Origin: Theobroma cacao
Taxonomy: Eukaryota > Streptophyta > Magnoliopsida > Malvales > Malvaceae
NCBI RefSeq assembly: GCF_000208745.1
Contig: NC_030858.1
Location: 36,857,283 to 36,921,282, forward strand
DNA length: 64,000 nt
Reading direction: 5' to 3'
The notes below the pieces were generated by a model, which saw only the letters and a program-made list of their open reading frames with translations, searched no databases and was not told where the DNA came from. Made by a program: the position numbers and the translations under genes. Numbering within the stretch: position 1 is the stretch's first letter; each line of letters opens with the position of its first letter. Positions 11,338-21,520 of the stretch are shown piece by piece.

Positions 11338-11519
11338 TGTGGATAAACATCCAGGAGCTTCCCCGAAGCACATAAGCTTCACTGCATTGAACTCTTCCAT
11401 CTCTTTAAGAGTCTTTGTGATGTAATGCAGCTGTGACCACTTACAGTGGGTTTTAATATTGAGTATGGATAAGCATATGAGAGCTGGAATGCCCCAAATA
11501 ATAATTAAAATATCAGGTT

Positions 11520-11870
11520 AGTTTGCATGTCATGCCAAGTCTGCATGCACTCAACGTGTCACCACAATTGGCCCATGTCGTGTCACCCATCAAGACTACA
11601 AGAAGTCAGCGTGTAACGTCATAAGTCTGCATTAAGTCAGCGTGTCATGCCATAAGTCTGCATTAAGTCAGCGTGTCATGCCATAAGTCTGCATTAAGTA
11701 AGCGTGTCACTCCATAAGTCTGAATTAACTCAGCGTGTCATGCTATAAGTATGCTTCTACTCAACGTGTCACCATAATTGGCCCCTGTCGTGTCACTCGC
11801 CAAGACTGCAATAGGTCACCGTGTCACGTTATAAGTCTGCATTCACTCAACGTGTCAACATAAGACTTGC
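11520..11870 (+). repeat. tandem array 6, AGCGTGTCATGCCATAAG type, 31-bp period
   Basis: About ten units of 31 bp carry GTCAGCGTGTCATGCCATAA with TCTGCATTAA spacers, in the same class as array 4 (right half of the palindrome kept). The array lies between the RDR hairpin and the second inverted repeat. Confidence 0.85.
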
Positions 11871-12132
11871 AAGCAGAATGCTCTTAGTCGACTAACCGAT
11901 ATTGGTGAAATTTAATTACTCATGAAATAGAAAGAAATTTCATTGTAAGAACATAAACAGTTAAATCAAATGAAATAGAAAGGAATTAAATCAAATAATT
12001 AATTGTTTAATACAAGTGGTAATAAAATGTGACAAATGGGGTAACAGTATAAGGACTTTATCTCTTAATATTGGTAGCCATTCCATGCTTGTTGTTCCTT
12101 CATAAGATTTGTGTAGCCACTTGTACTTAATG

Positions 12133-12450
12133 TTGTAATTGTAGTTGAACTGGTTTTGCTTTACGGATTTGTTTGCTTGGTCATTCTATGAGCCACTTTT
12201 AGTTACGAAATTTGTTGCCAAACATTTTAGGCAGATAAGCCTGTCAAGGCTCTTGTCTGATGGAGATTATAATCGAAAACATTCTTACAAACAATGTAAG
12301 AATGTACTTTAACACGATCTTGATCAGACAAGCCTTGACAAGCTTATCTACCTGAAATGTTTGGCAACAAAGTCCATAACTAAAAATGGCTTATAAAATG
12401 ACCGAGCAGACAAATTCGTAAAGCAAAACTAATTCAACTATAATTTTTAA
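12133..12450. repeat. second inverted repeat: arms about 12,133-12,290 and 12,294-12,450
   Basis: The outer arms pair TGGTTTTGCTTTACGGATTT with AAATTCGTAAAGCAAAACTA. The middle pairs TTGCCAAACATTTTAGGCAG with its complement at about 12,350, and the inner pairs CATTCTTACA with TGTAAGAATG. Small unpaired stretches interrupt the arms. On + the left arm can be read as FTDLFAWSFYEPLLVTKFVA and on through HFRQISLSRLLSDGDYN, which looks protein-like, but I do not recognise it. It lies just beyond the 3' end of the - strand transposase. Confidence 0.8.
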
Positions 12451-12559
12451 ACACATTTAGTTAGGTGGACAAGCTGTCTTCATCCACAACACACCATACA
12501 TTTTCAGACATTGTCCTTCATATTGGACAGTTGTTACGTGTGTGACTGATTTATCTACA

Positions 12560-15445
12560 ACTTGAACATGTTTTGGGTTGGCGTACTTGTGAAAGCGCCG
12601 ATTAACTTAGAGATGGTGCCGAATTTATGGATGGAACTGCAAATGGGGATGGGCAGTTCTATCTGTTATGCCCATACTTCTTGCATTGCGAACATCTCCA
12701 TGCTCGACTACCTTCACCAGCTAATGGAATCCTTCACCTCCTAGGTCTTCCCGCTTGACCTAGCCAAGGTGAGGGTAAGACGATAATTTGTTTCACATGA
12801 GGTGGGATGTCCCACTCACTAGGATGCCCTACCGGCCTAATGGATCCTGAATAACCCTCCACCAAAACAGTTGTCTTGTAGTAGTTAACGCAGAATTCAA
12901 TGGCTTCACGATTACATTTACTAAAAAATACAATAAACTCAATCTTCAAGCATAATGTAAATGCTATGTCAATTACGATTCAAATAAGAAATAAAGATAT
13001 TTTAACCTTATTGCTGTAATGGCATGGCTGCATGGTAGTAAATCTGTTTGGAACTCATAACATGAACACATTTTCTTTGACAGGTTTACAAGTCTGCCTA
13101 TCTTCCTGTCTTAAACTTCAAACTCTACTCGATTGATAGGCTTAACTACAAAGCGATGTGCATCATTGAACCGTTTGCTCAACTACCTGGCAACCCAAGG
13201 GCTGAGGGGTATGGTCACCTTGACGGCCTCCTTGTACCGATCATGGAACCAATGCTGGAACATGTCTCTGATGAACTCGATCAAAACAGTGATCAGCATT
13301 TGTCTTGCATGCTTCAAGCATGAGTTAACACATTCCGCAATGTTGGATGTCATCATTTGGTATCGCCTTACCGGTAAACATGCACGTGCTCATTTCTTAA
13401 GCCCTATTCTCATAAGGTCAACGTGGGCTCCCGAGTGAATCTGTTGTAGCTGGTTCATATGTCTGTTGAAATTGACCACCTTATAGCAATCTCGAGTAAG
13501 GGTGAAAAGCATACAAACATCGTCGAGCTTGAACTTGTTTTTAAAGTTTTTTTTTCAAGTGGTAACCGCATAAACCATGGTGCGCTTCTGGGTTTGCATT
13601 TTGGATTATTTTCTTAATGCCGAGATGCTAATAAAAAATGAACATAGTGTTTTCAGGACAACCAATCGCATCACGCAGCTTGCTAAGAAACCACGTCCAC
13701 GAGTCTTCGTCCTCAACATGGCCAATGCCAAACACAACTGGATATATGCACTCATTCGCATCTTTGCATATAGTGACAAACAAAACACCCTTCAACTTGC
13801 CTTTCAGATGTGTCGCATCAATTGCAACCGTAGGACGTACTACATCCCTAAACCCTCGAATACAAAACCCATATGATCAGAAATAATATTTGAATCTTTC
13901 TTCCTTATTAGTAGCCACTGCAGTCACTGTGTCAGGATTTTCTTGTTCCAACATATAAAAATATGAGGGTAATAGTTGAAATGACTCCTTCAGTGGATCG
14001 AAAACAAGCCTCTCCGTATACTTATTCGCTTACTAAGCTTTACCATACAAGCATTCAAATCCCTACTGAACTCTCATTTCACAAATTATGTCCTTAAGTC
14101 TTAATGCTACTCTATTAGCTCGAAGCTTGTGTGACATAAGTTCACCAATCATCTTTGTACTCGTAGTTGGAAACCGCCCTTGCAAACCATCAACGGTTAC
14201 GGTGTGTACTTTGTGGAATGTTCGAACTTGCCAATATTCTCCTCTATCAGGTAACTTCGTTGCACGCACACTGAACTTGCATGCTTTGTCCTTGCAACCA
14301 ACCTCATAACGAGCTTTACATTACCTTTTTACTCTTATCTCAAACTTATCTTTTATAACTAACATGTTCAAAGCTCGTTTCAACTCGGCCTTCGATGAAA
14401 ACATTCTTCCTTTGTATAAACGATCTTCGGCACAAGTCGACTCCTCAGTGGTAATTGTTTGGAAGAAGAACCTTTTTGCATCTGCAATTACCCACGTACA
14501 AGATATCCTTGCATTTCCCTTTTCCTGATCACTGTCATCGAGCAATGTATCAAGGGAACGAATCCCGTTCTCATCAATGATGGGTTATTGTATATGGGGT
14601 TATCACACTGAACATCTCATACATCAACACCTCCAACAGGTTCCGTTTCGCCTTCAACATTATAACAAATTGGAATGTAACTGTCATAAAGGCAGTCATC
14701 GTCTGAATTGTCATCTTGCCATTGTTCAAGCCCATCATCTAAAGTGTCATCAAATCTTTCTTCATCGGCAACGAACAAATCCTCATTTCCTTCATCAAAT
14801 GCAGTATTATCCTCCAACGTCGCAGTGTCACCCTCCAACCTCACATTGTTGTCCTCAACTGTTGTATTCTCATTTGACAGTGGCATTACACACTCTACAG
14901 TTTCACTCGATCATTGCATTTGTTTGAGAGAAACAAGAAATTGATTTGATGCACATCTTGATCGAAATTGTGCAGCTAACTGTTATATGAATGTCGTCTG
15001 TTTACCAGGCTGCACAAACTCTTGTGCATACCTCAATTGCCATTGTTGTGGGTTACGGAACGAATGTTGTGGTATATGTGAAGCATTGTAAATCTCATTT
15101 TGATTGAGCTGATTACCATGTTGTCTAACTATTTCATGTGACATAACATTTGTTTGGCGTCCCTTAATGCTGACATACATAGCCGAAACATTCCTCTATT
15201 TTAGCAGAATTAATGCAACATCCTTATCGTCCTTGATAATTGGCCGTGATAGCTCTCCAGGTGTACTGATCATAGCATGTAACTCAATCTTGTCAATTTT
15301 TGAGTTTACCCCAATAACATCTTCAACCAGCTTCATCAAGCTTGCAAACGACAAATCACTCGTGACTTACCACCCTTGTAAATGCCATCCACCCACTGAC
15401 CATAGTGTCTTATCACAAGCGCACAATTAGAACCCCACTGAAATT
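12560..15445 (-). pseudogene. MuDR-family (MULE) transposase, multiply broken
   Basis: In coding order on -: an N-terminal PB1-like part (15,180-15,445; RHYGQWVDGIYKGG), an acidic linker (14,620-14,886), a MuDR N-terminal domain (about 14,320-14,420; FSSKAELKRALNMLVIKDKF), and transposase DNA-binding text (14,063-14,270). The catalytic core follows (13,620-13,850; AIDATHLKG, GVLFVTICKDANECIYPVVF, HVEDEDSWTWFL) with the downstream CGYH pair (about 13,590). At the end (12,640-12,690) is a CCHC zinc knuckle (CSQCKKYGHNR) containing a stop. The first catalytic Asp is present. The motif that should hold the second reads FIFY followed by a stop. A frameshift sits in an A-run near 13,545 and further stops occur. 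Not functional. Confidence 0.85.
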
Positions 15446-15489
15446 TTGAAAAAAAAAATATTGTCAATCATTTTACACAATACATGCCA

Positions 15490-15875
15490 TGATCAAAAAT
15501 TTGTCAGTCATGTTGTTACACTCCATGCATATAACGTAAAATGTTGTAACACGTCATGCATATCAAGTCAAATATACTGACACACCATGCATTAGTATCG
15601 TGACACGCCATGCATCATTATCATGACACGCCAATCACTGTAATTACTAACTCGTTACATCAACAGTCGTGACACACTAAAAACCTAAAAAACCAGTTTA
15701 CCCACAACATGCCAGGAAGAGCCGTGACACGCCAAAAACCCATAAATTTAGTTAACCCACAACATGCCAGGAACAGCCGTGACATGCTAACAATAAAAAA
15801 AACTAGTTAACCCACAACACGCCAGGAATAGCCGTGACATGCTAAAATAACGCTAACACATGTTATAGATGCATG
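15490..15875 (+). repeat. tandem array 7, GTGACACGCCATGCAT / CCGTGACATGCTAA type
   Basis: Units carry GTGACACGCCATGCAT, then a second unit type with CCCACAACATGCCAGGAA and CCGTGACA(C/T)GC. The array is placed upstream of the transposase on -, mirroring array 1 upstream of the Ulp1-like gene on +. Confidence 0.8.
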
Positions 15876-16289
15876 GCGTGTAACAACTCTGGGCAATGTT
15901 TCTAATTCATCTTTTAATTTACACCAAATGTTTCAGAAATTTAAGTGTATTGTAGAAATAAACCCGACAACAGGTACCTTGATGTCATCTCTGCTATAGG
16001 ATCTGTTAATCTACGACAATGTGGCCAGATGCCAAGAGATAGACCACAGCCCTAATGATGATGGTGCTCAACAGAGAGTTGACAGAGCTCATACAGTTTA
16101 GAGATATGAGAGAGCTGACGAAGATGGTGCTCAACAGAGACTTGCCAGAGTTGAGACAGTTCAGAGAGTTCAGAGAGAAAGATGACTGAGCTCAAACAGC
16201 TGAGCGCATTTATTTATTTTTTTTCTATTTTCTCTCTAACGGGAGGCAAATAGCTCAAACAGCAGAGCATTTATTTGAAACGATGTTTT

Positions 16290-16370
16290 TAAAGGCATTT
16301 TGGTATACTCATACTTATTTTTAGCTAAAAACAAATAACTTTATATGGGTGGTTATTTTTGAAATCACCT
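16290..16370 (-). repeat. right terminal inverted repeat of MULE (diverged)
   Basis: The reverse complement of this stretch aligns block by block with 2,787-2,865 (GGTGATTTC, AAATAACCAC, TGTTTTTAG, AAAATGCC). No convincing 9-bp target duplication was found at the presumed edges, so the outer limit is approximate. Confidence 0.5.
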
Positions 16371-17418
16371 TATCACGAAGTTCTTTTCTCACAATTTCCT
16401 CTAAAGTTTTTATGGTTTTTAAGGGTTGGAAAGGTCGGGTTCTTTTTGTTCTATTGCCATGACTTGATGTGTTGTGTATAGGTAGGATTGTGCATGTGTC
16501 AGTCATGAGAAGTATATGGTTGTCAAATTTTTGTATAGTAGATTCTTGTGGGTAGCTATGAGTAAGATTTGGGGAATATACCTGCTTTTTGTGCCCAAGT
16601 ATAGCCCACAAATCACTGGTTCTTTTCTGATGTCTTTTGAAAGGGATTACTCCACCCTTCTTTGCAATGAAACTCCAATCTTTCAAAAAAAAAAAATACG
16701 ACTTCGCAATATCACACTTTTAAATGAAACTTTTGTATTTTGTATACATTTCTTCCAAACAGGGCTTCATGGTAAATCATGTATGGAGCACGTCTTTCAG
16801 CTGTTTTAGCAATCTCGAGGGAATCCATCTGACCTTGGCTCAGCATTTGACCTTTAAACTTGAAACATAAAAAAAGGAAAGTTAGTAGCCTTGTTTAATT
16901 AAATTGCTTGCCAGGCATTCTGGAGAAGCAATGTGCCCAATTGTTTATCATCCATTCTAATATGCTACTAGATTTAAGAAAAAATGTGTCAAAATCAATA
17001 TCTACAATATCAGAAAGTCATGATTAGCTAGTCAAAATGCTATTTCTTACTCAAGCTGTAACATATTTGCAGCAGCTTTAATACTGCTGCAAATTTAAAT
17101 TTCAGAAAGTTGTGAGATCTTTCATGTCTATAGGAGTTGAATACTGTGGCTGATTTTTGAGATTGCTTGTCTAATATCAACATGTCCTAGATCTTCATGA
17201 GGAAGATTTACTACATAAGGGTAGGAGCAAGTGCAATTAACTTAAAGGCACATTAATTTGACAGAAAGGCAGACAATAGATATATGTAATAGAATTTATA
17301 CAACAGAAAGCAATACACAGGTAGTAACTTGTATAGCACATCCCCTAGGGTCTAATTCATATTTAGTGCTTTCATAGAAAGTAAAATAGGGTCTAGAGTG
17401 GATAGGAACACATAAATA
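16371..17418. other. intergenic; possible short retroposon tail
   Basis: There is no gene. The stretch to 16,696 ends in a 12-A run preceded by TTTGCAATGAAACTCCAATC, which resembles the 3' tail of a plant LINE or SINE on +, but no target duplication was found. The rest is AT-rich flank downstream of the - strand GH18 gene. Confidence 0.4.
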
Positions 17419-18351
17419 CTAGTGGGAACTTGCAAGTAGAGCTTGTGATTGCTTCTCATAGCGGAAACCATTTCTCTTAGAGTCATCTGCAGACCAAACA
17501 AAGATACCGTGGAGTTTGTTCTGACTCTTGAGCCTACTGCAGGCAGTAAAGAAGCCGTTTTGTGGTGACAAGCCACCGCTCCCATCGCTTATAAAGCTCA
17601 CTAAAACGTTACCACCATTATAGTTAGAGCTTTGGGTGTTGAAGTAATTCATAAACTGAGAAACTGTTGTTCCTTGATCATAGGCGTAAAATTGGAAGTT
17701 GACATAGTCTATGAGGTTACCATAGCTCTTCCACAAGGCCTTGTAATGGCTTTGAACATCATCATCATCGAATGGAGCTATGGAAGCAAATGAGATTACT
17801 CCATTCTTCTTAAGGGTTGTTATAAGGCGACCAATGCACTCCGCAAAAGTGTGAGGATCAGCCTGGAAGTGCTCGTAGTCGATATCAATTCCATCCAAGT
17901 TGTACTCCTGGATGATATCTGTGAGAGAAGAAACCGCATTGGAAACCCAGGAATCTATAGAGGAAGGATCGAAGTAAGCATAGCCATCTCCCACACTGTC
18001 CCCTCCTAGGCTTAAGGCTACTTTAACATTAGAATTTCGGCTCTTGATGGCAGAGACCTGGGAAGGACTGAGGTTGTCAGAGTCCCAGAAGACATTGAAC
18101 TTCCCATTTGTTGGAGAGGGGGAACCTGTGGTCTCATAGTCTATGGCAAATGAGAGAATGAAGTGGAATTCAACATCCGAATTTATGGGAAGATCGGTGA
18201 ATCTAACATTATTGAACTCAGCTCCTATATATTCTCGGAAGAGATTTGAATTCGCAGGAGTTGCTTGGATTGACATGTGGCAGGGAAACAAAACTTGGAA
18301 TACGAAAAGGGCAATGAAAAGCTTAGAAAGGTCCATTGTTTTCTGAACCAA
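17419..18351 (-). CDS. secreted GH18 chitinase-2-like / narbonin-like protein (copy 1)
   Basis: A single-exon gene of 310 codons. A hydrophobic signal peptide covers about residues 7-30. The mature part begins near [13 protein letters not shown] and forms a GH18 TIM barrel: SLGG motif at 114-117 and the catalytic signature DGIDIDYE at 153-160, with both Asp and the acid/base Glu160 present. FQFYAYD and [10 protein letters not shown] mark later barrel strands. GH18 members of this type (chitinase-2-like, RuBisCO-associated protein, narbonin) are secreted or vacuolar; many are storage or defence proteins and activity varies. The DxDxE motif is intact, so chitinase activity is possible but not shown. 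A second in-frame Met at residue 6 is an alternative start. It is a tandem paralogue of the gene at 21,521. Confidence 0.9.
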   Translation of the reverse strand: MVQKTMDLSKLFIALFVFQVLFPCHMSIQATPANSNLFREYIGAEFNNVRFTDLPINSDVEFHFILSFAIDYETTGSPSPTNGKFNVFWDSDNLSPSQVSAIKSRNSNVKVALSLGGDSVGDGYAYFDPSSIDSWVSNAVSSLTDIIQEYNLDGIDIDYEHFQADPHTFAECIGRLITTLKKNGVISFASIAPFDDDDVQSHYKALWKSYGNLIDYVNFQFYAYDQGTTVSQFMNYFNTQSSNYNGGNVLVSFISDGSGGLSPQNGFFTACSRLKSQNKLHGIFVWSADDSKRNGFRYEKQSQALLASSH

Positions 18352-18400
18352 GTAGATTACTGCTGTCGGCTTTGAGTTGAATCACTCTTGTTAGAAGGTT

Positions 18401-18410
18401 ATTATATAGG
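18401..18410 (-). promoter_or_regulatory. probable TATA box of GH18 copy 1
   Basis: On - the text CCTATATAAT lies about 50 bp upstream of the first ATG, giving a short 5'UTR. The position parallels the TATATAAG upstream of the paralogue at 22,432. Confidence 0.55.
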
Positions 18411-21400
18411 CACAATGTACGAAATACAAAGGTTTGGGGCAAGGGGAAATTAAAAAGTAAAGAAATTGTTTGTTTGCCGTCACCGAAATCATGCTTCTGG
18501 GATCTTTATCCTGGTTAATTAGAGCAAAATGGGCTACTATTCAATATCTTGAACTGTTACTTTGTCTTGTGGCTCGGTTATACTAGCATTTAAGCCAAGA
18601 TCGTCTTTATCTTCTAAACAAAGGAAGAATAGTGCCTTGGACAGAATGGTAGACTCGGACTTAGTTTCCTGGTACGGGAATAAGAGGAATCCGCAATTTT
18701 TGACCTTTGAATAATTTGTTTTGTGTGTTTTTCAACATTTTGTTGCTCGTAGTTAAAGGATAAGCACATATCACGATCTTTAATTGTTCAATGCACAACC
18801 GCATTGACCTTCATCAACACCTTTTTGCCCATTTTGACAAGTCAACTTCTAAATTGACCAATAGTATTGAAATTCAGGCAGTTTGTTCTAGAAGAGATTT
18901 TCAGTTAGTTTATCCTATGATCGGAACAACATATAATGGATCTAGAATTGCCTTAAAGGCATATTATTATAGTATCTCTTTGATTTTCCACTTTTCTGTT
19001 TCCAATGTTTTCTTCTGCTGCTTGTGGGGCGGGGATAGTCTATCTATGACTATATTTAAAAGAGGCCCCGGAGAGTTTCCTTACTTGACACTTGGTAAAG
19101 TTATAGAGAAAGCCCCAGCCTCAAGCCACGTTGCTTTGAGCCACCAACTCCGTTCCCACCCCACTTCGAAAACTAAATGCCTGGTCTATATCTCATATTT
19201 CATACACTTGGCACCTTTGAAAAGCCGGCCTTGCAAGACAAAAGTTTCTGACTAATCTATAATCTATAACTATATTTAAAGAAAACTCCAAGGCCTTCCT
19301 TACTTGACACTCGGCGAAATCATAGAGAAAGCCCCAGCCACAGGCCACATTGCTTTAAGCCACCAACTCAGTTCCCACCTCACCTAGAAAACCTAATGCC
19401 TGGGTCAGTATCTCATATTTCATACACTTGGTGCCTATGAAAAGCTTACCTAGCAAGACAAAAGTTTCTGACTAATTTATAATCTATCTATCAATAACTA
19501 TATTTACAGGAAAATCCCAAGGGCTTCCTTCCTTCCTTCCTTCCATATGATTATTATATATATATATATATATTTTAATAATTATTATTAAATATCAAAT
19601 TATATTTAATAAATATTAAAATAACAATTGAAATATAATTATCTTTTCTTTACATTAAAAATTAAAAAATTTGAATCTAACTATTTACTTAAAAAAATAT
19701 ATATATACATGTCAATTACTCAATCAAATTATATAATATAATTTTCTTTATCGAATTGAAATATGCCACTGTTATTTATAAATGTTCAATTTTAATTTTT
19801 CTAAATCTTAAATTTTAAAAAATAAGTTTTCTTATATTTAAATGTACTTTATATTTTTTACTTTCTAAAATAAAAAATACTAACTAATAAAATAACAATA
19901 TAAGAGAATTTGAATATATCCATTGGCATAATTTTAGTATCCATTTACAAACATATCAAGATGGAGGAAAAAAGAAAAAGAAAGAAATGATGGACTCATA
20001 TATAGTTTTGCTAAAGTATATGTTTGCCCTTAAATAGTGTTTGGTATGAAAAAAGTAGAATCATATTCCTTACAACGTGCTCAATTAAATTATATTATAG
20101 TGTTTGCTTTGCAGCAAACTATTGTAATGTAAAATTATAATGAATCACATTATAGCCAATGAATGTAATGTGCTTGCAGTTTAAAATCAATACAATTAGA
20201 TTGTATTGCACTCTGTAAAGTTGTTAATGACAATTTTACCGTTCAATTTTGCTATTTTGTTAAAAATATTTTATAATATTATAATTTATTTTTTATATGG
20301 ATTTCGATAATGTCTTTTTTTTATTCTTAATAGTCATGGCGACTATCAATAAAATTTATATTATCTTTTAAACAAAAAAATTAAAATAAAATATATAATA
20401 TAGAAAATTACATTAAGAAATGAAAGTAAAATATATAAGATTATAATAAAAAATAAAAATAAAATATAAAACATTAAAAATATATTTAAGAGATAATATT
20501 ATATCAAAATTAATAATAAAAAATACAAGTAATGGTTACTAGAATAACAACAGTTACATATTTTGTAAAATAATATTTTGTACATGTCAATGTATACTAA
20601 CAATTAGATATGATAATATAATTACTATTTTATATTTATTTCACAAAGTATTCTCAATTCAATTAGAAAAAAAAAATTTGACCATCCCAAACGCATCATC
20701 GCATGAACAACAAACTAATTTTACCTAGTAGTGCGGTCTGAATATAGACAGCTTTGGCATTCCACTTAACCAAATAATGCCATACCACTCATCTCCTCCC
20801 ACTAGAAAAGTACTCTTCTATCTTAAAGATTCTTCTTAAGACAAACATAAAATTTAAAATTGATTAACAATAAATGAAGACATCGTTATTTTGTAAAATT
20901 AGAATGAAATTTCAAGATTGATTTGAAGAGCAACAAGAATTATTTGTTGCAGAAGTATTTGTGGAAGCCATTATCATGATAACATTTATCAGTTTAGCAA
21001 ATTATTATTCAATCTTTAGAGCACAACATTGTCATGCTTTGATCCGACTGATTATTGAGCTTGCTTTGCTGTTTCGTTTCGACTTTTGCCTTGGGATTTG
21101 CATGAACAGAAACGGGCTGAAACAATTACACATTCATACAGTCCCAGCCCATGCCCCCCTTTGGAACTGAAGTGCCACTTTTTGTTCCTTTTTTGGCACA
21201 ACAGACGAGGATACTGAACTACAAAAGTACCACATTGAACCTGCCTATGCTTAACCAAGCAACAACATATAGTGCTAGATTTCTTGGGCAGAAGATCCAA
21301 CAGTTTTAGATCAGACAGATAAAAATTTGGGCTAAAAACAGAGTTTGTATTTTTGATAATTTTTATTGGTATTTCTTTTCATTTCTTTCTTCTACAGCTA

Positions 21401-21520
21401 AAAAAGAACATATGCTCTATTCCTGGAGAAATAGGATCCAATCTATATCCAGACAAGTGATCTCATCAGCTAGGATAGTGCACCTTTATTGCTTCTATAT
21501 AATGCTATTAAATGACTGAC
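18411..21520. other. intergenic; tandem duplication, microsatellites, AT-rich DNA
   Basis: No gene is supported. It contains a two-and-a-bit-copy tandem repeat (19,047-19,530, described separately), a (TTCC)n run at about 19,527-19,545, a (TA)n run at about 19,555-19,572 and very AT-rich sequence to 20,700. The part at about 20,030-20,230 has several imperfect inverted words (CAGCAAACTATTGTAATG and relatives) and may be an old MITE, but I could not define its ends. Confidence 0.5.
19047..19530 (+). repeat. tandem repeat of about 220-230 bp, 2.1 copies
   Basis: The unit begins CTATATTTAAA and contains TCCTTACTTGACACT, ATAGAGAAAGCCCCAGCC and CAAGACAAAAGTTTCTGACT. Copies start near 19,047 and 19,267, with a partial third near 19,497. 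No coding content was seen. Confidence 0.8.

Larger units (their letters stand above)
10837..11388. repeat. large inverted repeat (hairpin): arms 10,837-11,098 and 11,122-11,388, 23-nt loop
   Basis: Reading inward, the two arms are reverse complements over about 260 bp. Examples are ATGGGTTTGTCAACC against GGTTGACAAACCCAT and TGGCTATTGATTTTGCAAAG on both sides; the innermost match is TTCTAGGT/ACCTAGAA around 11,099-11,121. Arm identity looks about 85-90%. The outer 45 bp of each arm is Ulp1-gene exon 2 and the inner 200 bp is an RDR gene fragment. A transcript across this region in either direction would fold into a long imperfect hairpin. Confidence 0.9.
2787..16370. mobile_element. Mutator-like element (MULE) with Ulp1-like gene and MuDR-type transposase, decayed
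   Basis: The element is defined by a pair of diverged terminal inverted repeats (near 2,787-2,865 and 16,290-16,370), a MuDR-family transposase on - and a DUF1985/Ulp1 cysteine-protease-like gene on +. MULEs carrying Ulp1-type genes are a known plant class (Kaonashi-type). Internally there are seven tandem arrays sharing GTGTCAC or its complement, a duplicated copy of the Ulp1 gene's second exon, and two inverted repeats, one containing an RDR gene fragment. Both genes are broken, so the copy is non-autonomous today. The exact ends and the 9-bp target duplication could not be fixed by eye. The block 9,430-10,250 has no array and could be captured or nested host DNA, so two adjacent or nested elements remain possible. 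Confidence 0.7.

Noticed and set aside
13577..13886. Frames on + at 13,577-13,876 and 13,638-13,886
   Set aside because: Antisense shadows of the transposase catalytic core, which is clearly read on -.
14577..14944. Frames on + at 14,577-14,927 and 14,708-14,944
   Set aside because: They are antisense to the acidic linker of the MULE transposase; the His/Gln/Ser-rich products are shadows of Asp/Glu codons.
16321..16686. 121-codon - frame at the right edge of the MULE
   Set aside because: It spans the terminal repeat and the flanking retroposon-like tail; no domain or splice context is visible.
18791..19255. 154-codon + frame between the GH18 genes
   Set aside because: It overlaps the non-coding tandem duplication; its composition is unlike a protein family and no homologous frame survives in the second repeat unit.
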